Positions 24,465-32,443 of a stretch of DNA of 32,443 nucleotides are shown in pieces. Origin of the DNA: Hyphomicrobiales bacterium (lineage in GTDB: Bacteria; Pseudomonadota; Alphaproteobacteria; Rhizobiales; Methyloligellaceae); NCBI GenBank assembly GCA_003135455.1, contig PLBV01000100.1, positions 13,159 to 45,601 of the forward strand, read 5' to 3'. The notes beneath the pieces are model-generated. The model did no database searches and was not told the DNA's origin. It saw nothing but the letters and a program-made list of their open reading frames with translations. The translations under genes were made by a program, and so were the position numbers. Every line of letters starts with the position of its first letter. Position 1 is the stretch's first letter.

Positions 24465-25886
24465 ATGGCGACGCTGCTCGCAAAGAATGCGGACGTGGTC
24501 GTCACCATGGACGGCAAACGCCGGGAGCTCAAAAACGCAGGCCTTTTTGCCCGCGACGGCGTCATCGAGCAGGTGGGACCCACGGCGGAATTGCCGGCCA
24601 CGGCCGATCGGGTGCTTGACCTAAATGGTCACATCTTGCTTCCCGGGTTGATCAACTGCCACCATCATCTCGACCAGGTGCTGACGCGGAATTTGCCCGC
24701 GGGCCAGAACACCAACCTCTTCCCCTGGCTGAAGGCGCATTACCGAATTTGGGCGGCGCGGACGCCCGAAGACACGCGGACGGCCGTGCTGGTCGGCTGT
24801 GCGGAGCTGGCGCGGTCGGGCTGCACCACGGTCTTCGACCACGCTTACGTGTTCAAGAACGGCTGCAAGGTCGATGATCAGATCCACGCCGCGGCCGAGA
24901 TCGGTGTCCGCTTCGTCGTCTCACGCGGCAGCATGTCGCTTGGGCAGTCCAAGGGAGGGTTGCCGCCCGACGACTGCGTGGAAGACGAAGCTGCGATCCT
25001 CAGCGACTCCGTCCGCGTCATCGAGCAGTACCACGACGGCAAGCCCGGCTCTATGCTGAAAATCGTGCTTGCTCCCTGCTCGCCATTCTCGGTCACGGCG
25101 GATTTGATGCGCGAGTCGGCGAAGATTGCGAGACATTACGGGGTCAAGCTGCATACCCATCTCTCCGAGACTTTGGACGAGGAGCGCTTCACCCTCCAGC
25201 ATATGGGCTTGCGACCGGTCGCCTATATGGAGTCTCTGGATTGGGTCGGGAAGGACGTCTGGTATGCCCATGCGATACATGTGAACGACGACGAGGTGCG
25301 TCAGTTCGCCGCCAAGGGCACTGGGGTCTGCCATTGCCCGTCCTCCAATATGCGGCTCGCTTCCGGCATCGCTCCCATCAAGAAATATCGTGACGCGGGT
25401 GTCCGGACCGGGCTCGGGGTCGACGGCTCGGCGAGCAATGACGGCTCGAACCTGCTGATCGAGGTGCGGGAGGCGATGCTGCTGGCGCGGCTGAAGATCG
25501 GGCTTCTCCCGCCGGAAGGGCCAGAGACCGTGCTGTCCACCTCCGATCCCCTCCGAGCCAAGGAATGGATGACCGCGCGCGATGCATTGGAGATCGCGAC
25601 GATCGGCGGGGCTGCCGTGCTCGGGCGCAGCGATATCGGCTCGCTGGAGCCCGGCAAATGCGCCGACTTCTTCACGCTGGATCTCAACGCCATTGCCTAT
25701 AGCGGTGGCTTGAGCGATCCGGTCGCGGCCATCGTCTTCTGCGCACCGACGGGGGCTCGGCATACCGTCGTGGGTGGCCGGCTGATTGTCGACAATGGCG
25801 AGGTGGTGAGCATCGACATGGCCCCTGTCGTTCAGGAGAACAATCGCAACGCCGCGCGTCTGGCCGCGCTGTCGGCGCAAGGCTGA
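24465..25886 (+). CDS. 8-Oxoguanine deaminase-like amidohydrolase
   Basis: This TRZ/ATZ-family zinc amidohydrolase is closest in wording to 8-oxoguanine deaminase, which yields urate and ammonia. The 473-aa protein shows the metal-binding HHH at residues 66-68 (LINCHHHLD), LHTHLSET, WYAHAIHVNDDE and GLGVDGSASNDGSN with the catalytic Asp. GAGG fits ATG 24465 (MATLLAK) better than ATG 24459. It is followed by the FAD and Mo subunits of a purine-type hydroxylase, which supports a purine substrate. Related family members act on hydroxyatrazine, guanine or S-adenosylhomocysteine, so the substrate is inferred. Confidence 0.85.
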   Translation: MATLLAKNADVVVTMDGKRRELKNAGLFARDGVIEQVGPTAELPATADRVLDLNGHILLPGLINCHHHLDQVLTRNLPAGQNTNLFPWLKAHYRIWAARTPEDTRTAVLVGCAELARSGCTTVFDHAYVFKNGCKVDDQIHAAAEIGVRFVVSRGSMSLGQSKGGLPPDDCVEDEAAILSDSVRVIEQYHDGKPGSMLKIVLAPCSPFSVTADLMRESAKIARHYGVKLHTHLSETLDEERFTLQHMGLRPVAYMESLDWVGKDVWYAHAIHVNDDEVRQFAAKGTGVCHCPSSNMRLASGIAPIKKYRDAGVRTGLGVDGSASNDGSNLLIEVREAMLLARLKIGLLPPEGPETVLSTSDPLRAKEWMTARDALEIATIGGAAVLGRSDIGSLEPGKCADFFTLDLNAIAYSGGLSDPVAAIVFCAPTGARHTVVGGRLIVDNGEVVSIDMAPVVQENNRNAARLAALSAQG

Positions 25887-25940
25887 GGCATGGTACCGTC
25901 AGACCGGTGATCTTGCGCTTTCGCCGATAAGGGAACGGCC

Positions 25941-26771
25941 ATGAACCTGAACACTGTTACCGAGGTCAAACGGCCCTCTTCGGCCGACGAGATCACGGGG
26001 TGGCGCGACGGATATGCCTGGCTCGCCGGCGGGACCTGGCTGTTCTCCACCCCGCAAATCGCTACCGACACGCTCATCGACCTTCAGTCGCTGCACTGGC
26101 CCGCGCTTGAGGCTTCGATCCGCGGACTGGATATTGCCGCAACCTGCACGATCGCCGAGCTTGATGGGTTCGAGGCGCCGGCCGCGTGGACCGCCGCACC
26201 GTTGTTGCCGATGTGCTGCCGCTCGCTGCTCGCATCGTTCAAGATCTGGAACGCGGCGACGGTCGGCGGCAATATCTGCATGTCGCTGCCCGCCGGCTCA
26301 ATGATCTCTCTCACGGCCTCGCTGGAAGGCGTCTACATTTTGTGGCCGCGGGACGGAAAACCGCGGGCCGTCAAAGCCGTCGACTTCGTCACTGGCAACC
26401 ATATGAACGTGCTCCAGCCAGGGGAGCTGTTACGCAACATCCATCTGCCCGCGACCGCGCTCTCCAAGCGCTTCGCCTTCCGGCGCTCCTCCCTCACCCA
26501 TCTCGGGCGCTCGGCGGTGATCGTAATCGGCACGCAGACTGCGGGTAGCGACGATCTCCTGCTCACGGTCACGGCGGCGACCGCGAGACCTATGCAAATT
26601 CATTTCGACCATGTGTCGACCACAGCCAAGCTCCGTCACGCCATCGATGCGCATATCTGCGATGCCGACTACTTTGACGATGTGCATGGGTCGGCGGCCT
26701 ATAAGCGGCACCTCACTTATTATTACGCCGAGCAGATCCGCGCCGAGCTCCGGCAGGGAGCCGTGACATGA
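25941..26771 (+). CDS. FAD-binding subunit of a xanthine dehydrogenase-type hydroxylase
   Basis: The 276-aa protein has the FAD_binding_5 domain typical of CoxM/XdhB medium subunits. YAWLAGGTWLFSTPQ lines up with the FAD pyrophosphate loop (usually AGGTDL), and LLASFKIWNAATVGGNICMSLPAGS gives the second FAD motif (usually RNxATIGGN). The C-terminal CO_deh_flav domain is short and unusual (PTHL, RPMQIHFDHV). It would pass electrons from the FeS clusters to NAD. Its last codons overlap the next start (ATGA). Confidence 0.88.
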   Translation: MNLNTVTEVKRPSSADEITGWRDGYAWLAGGTWLFSTPQIATDTLIDLQSLHWPALEASIRGLDIAATCTIAELDGFEAPAAWTAAPLLPMCCRSLLASFKIWNAATVGGNICMSLPAGSMISLTASLEGVYILWPRDGKPRAVKAVDFVTGNHMNVLQPGELLRNIHLPATALSKRFAFRRSSLTHLGRSAVIVIGTQTAGSDDLLLTVTAATARPMQIHFDHVSTTAKLRHAIDAHICDADYFDDVHGSAAYKRHLTYYYAEQIRAELRQGAVT

Positions 26772-29485
26772 ATTGCACCGTCAACGGGAAGCTGATCTCG
26801 GCGGAACCGGCTCCCGGCCAGTGCCTGCGCACCTTCTTGCGCGGCCTCGGATTTTTCGGCGTCAAGAAGGGCTGCGACCAGGGCGATTGCGGCGCCTGCA
26901 CGGTCCATATCGACGGCAAGCCTTTCCATTCTTGCCTGGTGCCCGCCTTCCGCGCCGCAGGGCAGGAGATCACGACCATCGAGGGGCTGGCACGCGACGG
27001 CAGACTGCACCCGATGCAGCAGGCCTTTCTCGATGCGCAAGCCTTTCAATGCGGGTTCTGCACGGCGGGCATGATCATGACAGCCGCAACCTTCGACGAG
27101 CAGGCACATCAGGACCTGCCGCGCATGCTGAAGGGCAATCTCTGCCGCTGCACCGGCTATCACAGCATCGACGACGCGCTCCATGGCGTCGTCAATGTCG
27201 AGGAGGAGGACGGTGGGGGCGATGCCTGCGGCAAGAGCCTGCGCAACCCGTTCGCCCAATCGATCGTCACCGGTCAGGCCCGCTACACCCTCGACGTGGC
27301 GATGGAGGGCGCGCTGCACCTCAAAGTGCTGCGCTCGCCGCATCCGCATGCCCGCATCAAGAGCATCGGCCGCGACAAGGCGCTTGCCGTCCCCGGCGTC
27401 GTTGCCGTCTTCACCTGGGAGGATGTGCCACGCAAGCTCTACTCGACGGCGACGCACGAAGATCACCTCGTGGACCCGGACGATACCTACATGCTCGACA
27501 ATGTCGTCCGCTTCGTCGGCCAGCGGGTGGCGGCCGTCGTGGCCGAAACCGAGGGCGCTGCCGAAGAAGCCTGCCGCTTGCTTGAGGTCGAATACGAGCT
27601 CCTGCCGGCCGTGTTCGATCCGGAAGCGGCCATGGAACCGGGCGCGCCGATCCTGCACGACAAGGGCATGGCGTCGCGTGGCAACATCTATGTCGACATC
27701 CATGGCGAGATCGGCAGCGTCGAGCAGGGCTTCAAGGAAGCCGACGCGATACACGAGATGAGCTATTCAACCTCGCGGGTGCAGCACGTGCATCTGGAGA
27801 CGCACGGCTCCCTCGCTTGGCGAGGCGAGGATGGACGGCTGCATGTGCGGACGAGCTCGCAGGCGCCGTTCATCGCCAAGCAGAAGCTCTGCTATTTGTT
27901 CGGTCTGTTCGACCGCGACGTGCATGTCTTCACCGAGCGTATCGGCGGCGGCTTCGGCGGGAAGCAGGAGATGATCTCCGAAGATCTGTGCGCGCTCGCC
28001 ACGCTGAAGACCGGCCGTCCGGTGATGTGGGAGTTCACGCGGGCTGAGCAATTCATCGGCGCCACCACGCGCCACCCGATGACCACCCATGTGAAGCTCG
28101 GGGCCAAGAAGGACGGAACGCTGACGGCGTTGCAAGTGCGCGTCGTGTCCAATACCGGCGCCTATGGTGGCCATGGTGGCGAGACGCTCGCGGCCGCGCT
28201 TTCCAGTCCAATCGCGGCTTATCGATGTGTAAACAAGAAGGCCGACGGCTATGCCGTCTATACCAACATGATGCCAGCCGGCGGCTTCCGCGGTTATGGC
28301 GCATCGCAAACCACCTTCGCCATCGAATGCGCCGTGGACGATCTCGCCAAGTTGCTTGGAGTTGGTCCCTTCGAGATTCGGCGCAAGAACATGATCCGGA
28401 AGACCGACCGGATCGAGTCGATTTGGAAGGACCCTTCCGATGCCATCTTCGGCAGCTATGGGCTCGACCAATGTCTGGATCTGGTCGAGAAGGCGCTCGC
28501 GAGCGGCCGGGGATTGCCGAAGCCGAAAGGCGAGGAATGGCTCGAGGGCACCGGTATCGCGCTCGCGATGCTAGAATCCGGGCCGCCCACGGAGCACCGA
28601 TCGGGTGCCGAGATGCGGCTGATGCCCGATGGCAGCTACCACGTTGCGGTGGGCTCCACAGAGATGGGAAACGGCTCGACCACCTCACACCGTCAACTCG
28701 TCGCGTCCGTGCTCCACACGCGGGCGGGGAGCATTGCCATCATCAACGGCGATACCGATCTCACGCCCTACGACACGGGCACTTTCGCCAGCACCGGGAC
28801 GGTCGTGGCCGGCCATGCCGTTGAGCTTACCGCGATTGCGCTCCGTGACAACATCACCGACTTCGCCAGGCGTCATTTCGGCTGTGAGGCGGCCGATTGC
28901 CGTTTGCAGGATGACGCGATCATCTGCGCCAACCGGAAGGTTTCGCTCGCCGAACTCTATGCGGCTGGAACCAAGGAGGGCCATCGCTTCGAGGTCAGAC
29001 GCAAGGCATATCTGTCGCCGCGCTCGGTCGGCTTCAACGTGCAAGGGGTCCGCGTCGCCGTGCATCGCGCCACCGGCGAGATCGCCACGCTGCAAAGCGT
29101 GCATGCCGCTGACATCGGGAGATTGATCAACCCCATGCAGTGCCGCGGCCAGCTCGACGGCGCCATCGCCATGGGGTTCGGCTGGGCGCTCTACGAGAAG
29201 ATGGTCTATGACGATCAAGGCGCGATGGTGAACCCGGCGCTCCGCGACTATCGGATTCCGGCCTTCGCCGACGTGCCGCGCAGCGAGCTGTACTTCGCCG
29301 ACACCTATGACAGCGTCGGCCCGCTGGGAGCCAAGGCGCAAGGCGAATGCGCGATCAATGCGGTTGCGCCTGCGATCGCCAATGCCGTCGCCAATGCCAC
29401 GGGGGTGCGCTTCGCCGATCTCCCGCTCACGCCGGACCGCATTTTCGAGAGGCTTAGCCTCGACAAGCTCAGCGCTCGGTCATGA
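26768..29485 (+). CDS. Fused [2Fe-2S]/molybdopterin subunit of a xanthine dehydrogenase-type hydroxylase
   Basis: This 905-aa protein joins two subunits that are usually separate. Residues 1-75 hold the plant-type [2Fe-2S] cluster (C36, C41, C44, C56), and 76-150 the alpha-helical [2Fe-2S] domain (C95, C98, C126, C128 in CGFC...CRC). From about 165 on come the Mo domains with RIGGGFGGKQEM, GGFRGYGASQTTFAIE, TEMGNGSTT and GAKAQGE, whose Glu860 matches the general base of xanthine dehydrogenase. The layout resembles Desulfovibrio aldehyde oxidoreductase (907 aa) but with a separate FAD subunit upstream. With the 8-oxoguanine-deaminase-like neighbour, a purine is the likeliest substrate. A hydroxylated aldehyde or heterocycle cannot be excluded. 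mocA and xdhC serve its maturation. Confidence 0.92.
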   Translation: MNCTVNGKLISAEPAPGQCLRTFLRGLGFFGVKKGCDQGDCGACTVHIDGKPFHSCLVPAFRAAGQEITTIEGLARDGRLHPMQQAFLDAQAFQCGFCTAGMIMTAATFDEQAHQDLPRMLKGNLCRCTGYHSIDDALHGVVNVEEEDGGGDACGKSLRNPFAQSIVTGQARYTLDVAMEGALHLKVLRSPHPHARIKSIGRDKALAVPGVVAVFTWEDVPRKLYSTATHEDHLVDPDDTYMLDNVVRFVGQRVAAVVAETEGAAEEACRLLEVEYELLPAVFDPEAAMEPGAPILHDKGMASRGNIYVDIHGEIGSVEQGFKEADAIHEMSYSTSRVQHVHLETHGSLAWRGEDGRLHVRTSSQAPFIAKQKLCYLFGLFDRDVHVFTERIGGGFGGKQEMISEDLCALATLKTGRPVMWEFTRAEQFIGATTRHPMTTHVKLGAKKDGTLTALQVRVVSNTGAYGGHGGETLAAALSSPIAAYRCVNKKADGYAVYTNMMPAGGFRGYGASQTTFAIECAVDDLAKLLGVGPFEIRRKNMIRKTDRIESIWKDPSDAIFGSYGLDQCLDLVEKALASGRGLPKPKGEEWLEGTGIALAMLESGPPTEHRSGAEMRLMPDGSYHVAVGSTEMGNGSTTSHRQLVASVLHTRAGSIAIINGDTDLTPYDTGTFASTGTVVAGHAVELTAIALRDNITDFARRHFGCEAADCRLQDDAIICANRKVSLAELYAAGTKEGHRFEVRRKAYLSPRSVGFNVQGVRVAVHRATGEIATLQSVHAADIGRLINPMQCRGQLDGAIAMGFGWALYEKMVYDDQGAMVNPALRDYRIPAFADVPRSELYFADTYDSVGPLGAKAQGECAINAVAPAIANAVANATGVRFADLPLTPDRIFERLSLDKLSARS

Positions 29486-30465
29486 ACGACGCAGGCCCCG
29501 CGAAGGCTTCCGGAGTGACGGTCGTCACGCAAACACGGGTTGCACCTGACAAGGCCGATGCCTTCGCCCGCTGGCAGCAGAAAATCAGCGAGGCGGTCGC
29601 GGCCCAACCGGTGTTCATCAAAGAAACCGTCATGCCGCCCGGCCCTCCCGCTCAACTCGACTGGGTCATCCTGCAGCGCTTCGCCAGCAGCGAGGCGGCA
29701 GTGGCGTGGCTCCGCTCCGACGAGCGGCAGCGCCTGGTGGCCGAGGCGCAACCGATGCTGGTCGGCCAAGATGACGTCCATCTCGTTGATGACAGCCAGG
29801 CGGGTGTGTTGCCGGCTCCGGCCTCGGCCGTGATCTCGACGCGGATCAAGCCCGGCCAGGAGAATGCCTACCGGCAGTGGGAGCGCAAGATCGCCGCGGC
29901 GCAGGCGCGGTCACCCGGATTTCAGGGTTACCGGTTCGAGCCGCCGGTCCCGGGCGTGCAGGATGACTGGCTGACCATCTTGAAGTTCGATTCCGAGGCC
30001 AATCTGCAGATCTGGCTGAATTCGCCGGAGCGCAAGACGCTGCTCGCCGAGGCCGCTGCGTTCACCGACGAATTTCATGCGCGCATCGTGCGCACGGGTT
30101 TCGATCAATGGTTTCAGGTCGGGGGCGCCGGAGCAGCTCCGCCGCCACGCTGGAAGCAGAACATGATCGTGCTGCTGATGCTCTATCCGGTGGTTTTCCT
30201 GATCACGGCCTGGTTCGAGCACCCGTTCTTGGTTGGGCACTTGAAGATGTCGCATTGGAGCGCGCTGTTCCTCGACAACGTGCTCAGCGTCCTCGTGCTT
30301 AGCGTTTTGACGCCGTGGGCGAGCCGGCGCCTCGAGTGGTGGCTGCGTCCCGCCGGCGACGATCTCAAGCGCGACATCACTGGAGCGGCGCTGGTGCTGG
30401 GTCTCTATGCCCTTTGCCTTCTCGCGTTCGGGCAATATGAAACTCACGTCTGGCGGCCCTGGTGA
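29482..30465 (+). CDS. Membrane protein with two ABM-like domains
   Basis: This 327-aa protein has two tandem dimeric alpha/beta-barrel (ABM) domains at about residues 10-105 (VTVVTQTRVAPDKADAFARW) and 113-210 (AVISTRIKPGQENAYRQWER). They are followed by three membrane helices at about 228-250, 262-283 and 300-320. The family is annotated as antibiotic biosynthesis monooxygenase-like (COG3224) and has no firm function. The ABM domains precede the first helix and should be cytoplasmic. The ATG overlaps the stop of the molybdo-hydroxylase (ATGA), so the two are translationally coupled. Anchoring or product handling for that enzyme is a guess. Confidence 0.85.
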   Translation: MNDAGPAKASGVTVVTQTRVAPDKADAFARWQQKISEAVAAQPVFIKETVMPPGPPAQLDWVILQRFASSEAAVAWLRSDERQRLVAEAQPMLVGQDDVHLVDDSQAGVLPAPASAVISTRIKPGQENAYRQWERKIAAAQARSPGFQGYRFEPPVPGVQDDWLTILKFDSEANLQIWLNSPERKTLLAEAAAFTDEFHARIVRTGFDQWFQVGGAGAAPPPRWKQNMIVLLMLYPVVFLITAWFEHPFLVGHLKMSHWSALFLDNVLSVLVLSVLTPWASRRLEWWLRPAGDDLKRDITGAALVLGLYALCLLAFGQYETHVWRPW

Positions 30466-30482
30466 TCGGGCTAAACTCCGCC

Positions 30483-31370
30483 ATGATCCGCGCAGCCCTA
30501 CCGATAGTCGCCGCGCTGGTGCTGACGGCGGGCGGCTATGCCAAAGCGGGGGCAGGTGCGGGCGTCACGACCGCCGTAAGCGAGCTGTCGGAGCCGCAAA
30601 CCGGCACTGTCGCGCGGGTCGAGGACGGCGAGACGCTTGAGCTCACCGATGGCTCTGTCGTGCGGCTGATCGGCGCCAAGGCGCCTTCGTCGCCGCTTGG
30701 CTGGCGGGGCGACCGTCCCTGGCCGCTGGTGGAGGAGGCGAAGCAGGCGCTTGACCAGCTCGCCTCGGGTGCCGAGGTGGAGCTCCGCTTCGGCGGTACC
30801 CGCGTCGATCGCCATGGCCATGCGCTCGCCCAGGTCTTCGTGGTGAAGGGGAGGACGCGCGTCTGGCTGCAGCAGGCGCTCGTCGCGGCAGGCTTGGCAC
30901 GGGTCTATTCCTTCCCCGACAACCGCGCTTGCGTTGCAGAGCTCATGGCGCGCGAGGCCGAGGCCCGCGCCGCGCGTAAAGGTGTTTGGGGCGTCTCGGC
31001 CTACCGCATCCGTGACGCCGCCGAGGACCCCGAGCAGATCGCGCGGCTCAAGCATAGTTATCAGCTGGTCGAGGGGGTCGTGGCGGCGGTGGGCGGAGGG
31101 GCGGCGCGGACCTATCTCAATTTCGGCCAGGACTGGCATACCGATTTCACCGTTGAAATCGACCGCAAGGACAAGGCCGCCTTCGCCAGCGCCGGCATCG
31201 ATCTTGGCGCGCTTGCGGCCAAGCGCATCCGGGTGCGGGGCTGGATCGAGTGGCGCAATGGCCCGATGATCCGCGCGAGCCACCCCGAGCAGATCGAGGT
31301 TCTACCGGCGGATGCCGCGCCCAACCCCGTCAGGCCCGAACCGCACGCAGCTGGAGCCGTCGCGCTTTAG
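30483..31370 (+). CDS. Exported thermonuclease-fold protein with altered active site
   Basis: The product is 295 aa from ATG 30483 with a signal peptide (MIRAALPIVAALVLTAGGYA). A GTG at 30462 overlapping the previous stop is an alternative start. The SNase-like domain spans about residues 35-170: ARVEDGETLELTDGSVVRLI, VDRHGHALAQVF and LARVYSFPDNRACVAELM. In staphylococcal nuclease the key residues are Asp21, Asp40, Glu43 and Arg87. Here the equivalents appear to be Glu (DGET), Lys (GAKAPSS), Ser, and His (HGHA). It is therefore probably not a standard nuclease. The C-terminal part (AARTYLNFGQDWHTDFTVEI and RVRGWIEWRNGPMI) resembles an OB-fold. Confidence 0.85.
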   Translation: MIRAALPIVAALVLTAGGYAKAGAGAGVTTAVSELSEPQTGTVARVEDGETLELTDGSVVRLIGAKAPSSPLGWRGDRPWPLVEEAKQALDQLASGAEVELRFGGTRVDRHGHALAQVFVVKGRTRVWLQQALVAAGLARVYSFPDNRACVAELMAREAEARAARKGVWGVSAYRIRDAAEDPEQIARLKHSYQLVEGVVAAVGGGAARTYLNFGQDWHTDFTVEIDRKDKAAFASAGIDLGALAAKRIRVRGWIEWRNGPMIRASHPEQIEVLPADAAPNPVRPEPHAAGAVAL

Positions 31371-31402
31371 GCGCCGTCATGTCCCTTTACCGACAGCGGG
31401 CG

Positions 31403-31431
31403 CCGACCCTCCCGCTATAGGAGAGGGTCGG
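31403..31431. terminator. Hairpin between convergent genes
   Basis: CCGACCCTC (31403-31411) and GAGGGTCGG (31423-31431) form a 9-bp stem with an 11-nt loop. It sits between the nuclease-fold gene (ends 31370) and cdnL (ends 31461). No T-run on either side, so it may slow rather than end transcription. Confidence 0.4.
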
Positions 31432-31460
31432 AGCAATGGGTGGATGGTGGGAAGTCTGAC

Positions 31461-32027
31461 TTAAGCGGCGCGGCCGCGTGCCTCGGTCTCGGCCGCCATC
31501 TTGTTGTGGCGGGCGGTTTTGGAGAGCACGTCGTCAATCTTGGCGACGGCGCTCGCCTCGTCCAAACGCTCCACCGCCGCGATCTCGCGCGCCATGCGGT
31601 CGAGAGCAGCTTCGTAGAGCTGGCGCTCGGAATAGGACTGCTCGGGCTGGGCCTCGGACCGGTACAGGTCGCGCACCACCTCGGCGACGGAGATGAGATC
31701 GCCGGAGTTGATCTTCGCCTCATATTCCTGGGCGCGGCGCGACCACATGGTCCGCTTCACCCGGGCCTTGCCCTTGAGCGTGCCGAGAGCCTTCTTGACG
31801 ATCTTGTCCTCGGACAGCTTGCGCATGCCGACGGCGGCGAGCTTGGCGGTCGGCACCCTGAGCGTCATCTTGTCCTTCTCGAAGTTGATGACGAAGAGCT
31901 CGAGCGTCGCGCCGGCGATCTCCTGCTCCTCGATGCTCACGATGCGGCCGACGCCATGGGCCGGATAGACGACGTACTCGTTGGTGCGAAAGCCGTGTCT
32001 CTGCTGGGGTTTTTTCTTTTCGGGCAT
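31461..32027 (-). CDS. CdnL/CarD-type RNA polymerase-binding regulator
   Basis: This 188-aa protein of the CarD_CdnL_TRCF family binds the RNA polymerase beta subunit and stabilises open complexes at rRNA and other promoters. The RNAP-interaction domain is at residues 10-70 (RTNEYVVYPAHGVGRIVSIE, KDKMTLRVPTAKL). The DNA-interacting helical domain follows (KARVKRTMWSRRAQEYEAKI, YEAALDRMAREIAAVE). The C-terminal tail is basic and Ala-rich. The Trp in TMWSRRAQEYE, which wedges at the upstream edge of the bubble in CarD, is present. Confidence 0.94.
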   Translation of the reverse strand: MPEKKKPQQRHGFRTNEYVVYPAHGVGRIVSIEEQEIAGATLELFVINFEKDKMTLRVPTAKLAAVGMRKLSEDKIVKKALGTLKGKARVKRTMWSRRAQEYEAKINSGDLISVAEVVRDLYRSEAQPEQSYSERQLYEAALDRMAREIAAVERLDEASAVAKIDDVLSKTARHNKMAAETEARGRAA

Positions 32028-32420
32028 TTACTCTGGTCTCACTTTGCCAAGAATTGCGGGCTGGCGCCAGATGCCTCAACGCGGTGAGCCGGCCCTTCGC
32101 TCCGAACGCTCGACTAAACCGAGGCACCAGGGGTCATCACTCCTGGCAGCTCGCGTCGAGTGCGGGGCAGCGGGCACAAGGGAAGTCTCCGATCAGGAGC
32201 CTGATCGCGCGACTTCTCCTCTCTATGGAAAAAAAGCGCGCCCAAACGAGGGACGCTTCTCCGAATGCTCACGCGACTGCAGTCTACGCCGTTTCGACAT
32301 GAGGATAACACAATTTTAGTGAATCGAAAAGCCGTCCCGTGGCGCAGCGCGAGCCTTTTTGCGCCGCAACATGCGGCATTTTGACCGCAAGGTTAATACT
32401 TACTCTGCGGTTGTGCCGCG
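32028..32420. other. Intergenic region upstream of cdnL
   Basis: About 390 bp before the edge holds no gene I can support. Open frames here lack ribosome binding sites and resemble nothing. It should contain the cdnL promoter on the minus strand. A T-rich stretch on the minus strand near 32228-32234 and short GC dyads are the only visible features. Confidence 0.4.
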
Positions 32421-32443
32421 AGAGCGCTTTCGCGTCAGGTTGA
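32421..32443. repeat. Beginning of another composite palindromic repeat, cut by the window edge
   Basis: AGAGCGCTTTCGCGTCAGGT then TGA is the head of the same repeat seen at 3530 and 20131 (AGCGCTATCGCGTCAGGTTGA). The tail lies outside the window. Confidence 0.7.

Noticed and set aside
32054-32319. Small genes upstream of cdnL on either strand
   Set aside because: The frames lack ribosome binding sites and conserved-looking composition. A cysteine-containing minus-strand frame has no start codon.

Overview
This is a GC-rich chromosomal window from an alphaproteobacterium, most likely of the Hyphomicrobiales (Rhizobiales). The evidence is the gene families (ethylmalonyl-CoA pathway, CdnL/CarD, etfBA beside a PduO-type adenosyltransferase and 3-hydroxybutyryl-CoA dehydrogenase) and several copies of a palindromic intergenic repeat built around GGAAAACCGGTTCCCACTTT, which I know from this order. 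The genus is not resolved.

Layout. 1-4.1 kb: the start of a carboxylesterase running off the left edge, a 32-codon exported peptide with its own terminator, bacterioferritin, and an alkA-bfd pair on the minus strand. A soluble hybrid histidine kinase runs divergently from alkA, followed by tandem repeats and a Sec-exported PAAR-like protein. 4.1-16.1 kb is the metabolic core: ethylmalonyl-CoA mutase (ecm, minus), a repeat-bearing secreted protein, crotonyl-CoA carboxylase/reductase (ccr), an unknown Ala/Pro/Glu-rich protein, methylsuccinyl-CoA dehydrogenase (mcd), an SDR, a two-helix membrane protein, cob(I)alamin adenosyltransferase, a rhomboid protease, etfB, etfA and 3-hydroxybutyryl-CoA dehydrogenase. 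These fit together: Ccr, Ecm and Mcd are the three signature enzymes of the ethylmalonyl-CoA pathway for acetyl-CoA assimilation, the adenosyltransferase makes the AdoCbl that Ecm needs, ETF accepts electrons from Mcd, and the hydroxyacyl-CoA dehydrogenase acts just upstream of Ccr.

16.1-22.6 kb is an accessory, decaying region: a frameshifted pirin, a run of small exported or membrane proteins, a Tyr/Gly-rich secreted protein, a glutamine-amidotransferase remnant, tRNA-Arg(CCU), an IS1-like transposase remnant between inverted repeats that also enclose a 53-aa exported protein gene with a strong terminator, and a sulfotransferase/coiled-coil pseudogene broken by two in-frame TAG codons.

22.7-31.4 kb is a purine-oxidation cluster. 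The minus strand carries mocA and xdhC (molybdenum cofactor maturation). The plus strand carries an 8-oxoguanine-deaminase-like amidohydrolase, a FAD subunit, a fused [2Fe-2S]/molybdopterin subunit, a translationally coupled two-ABM-domain membrane protein, and a nuclease-fold protein lacking the usual catalytic residues. The window closes with a minus-strand CdnL/CarD RNA-polymerase-binding regulator and the beginning of another repeat copy at the right edge.

No CRISPR array, phage or recognisable defence system is visible. The best candidates for new biology are the unknown protein between ccr and mcd, the exported PAAR-like protein, the ABM-membrane protein coupled to the molybdo-hydroxylase, and the paired dyad motifs upstream of ccr.
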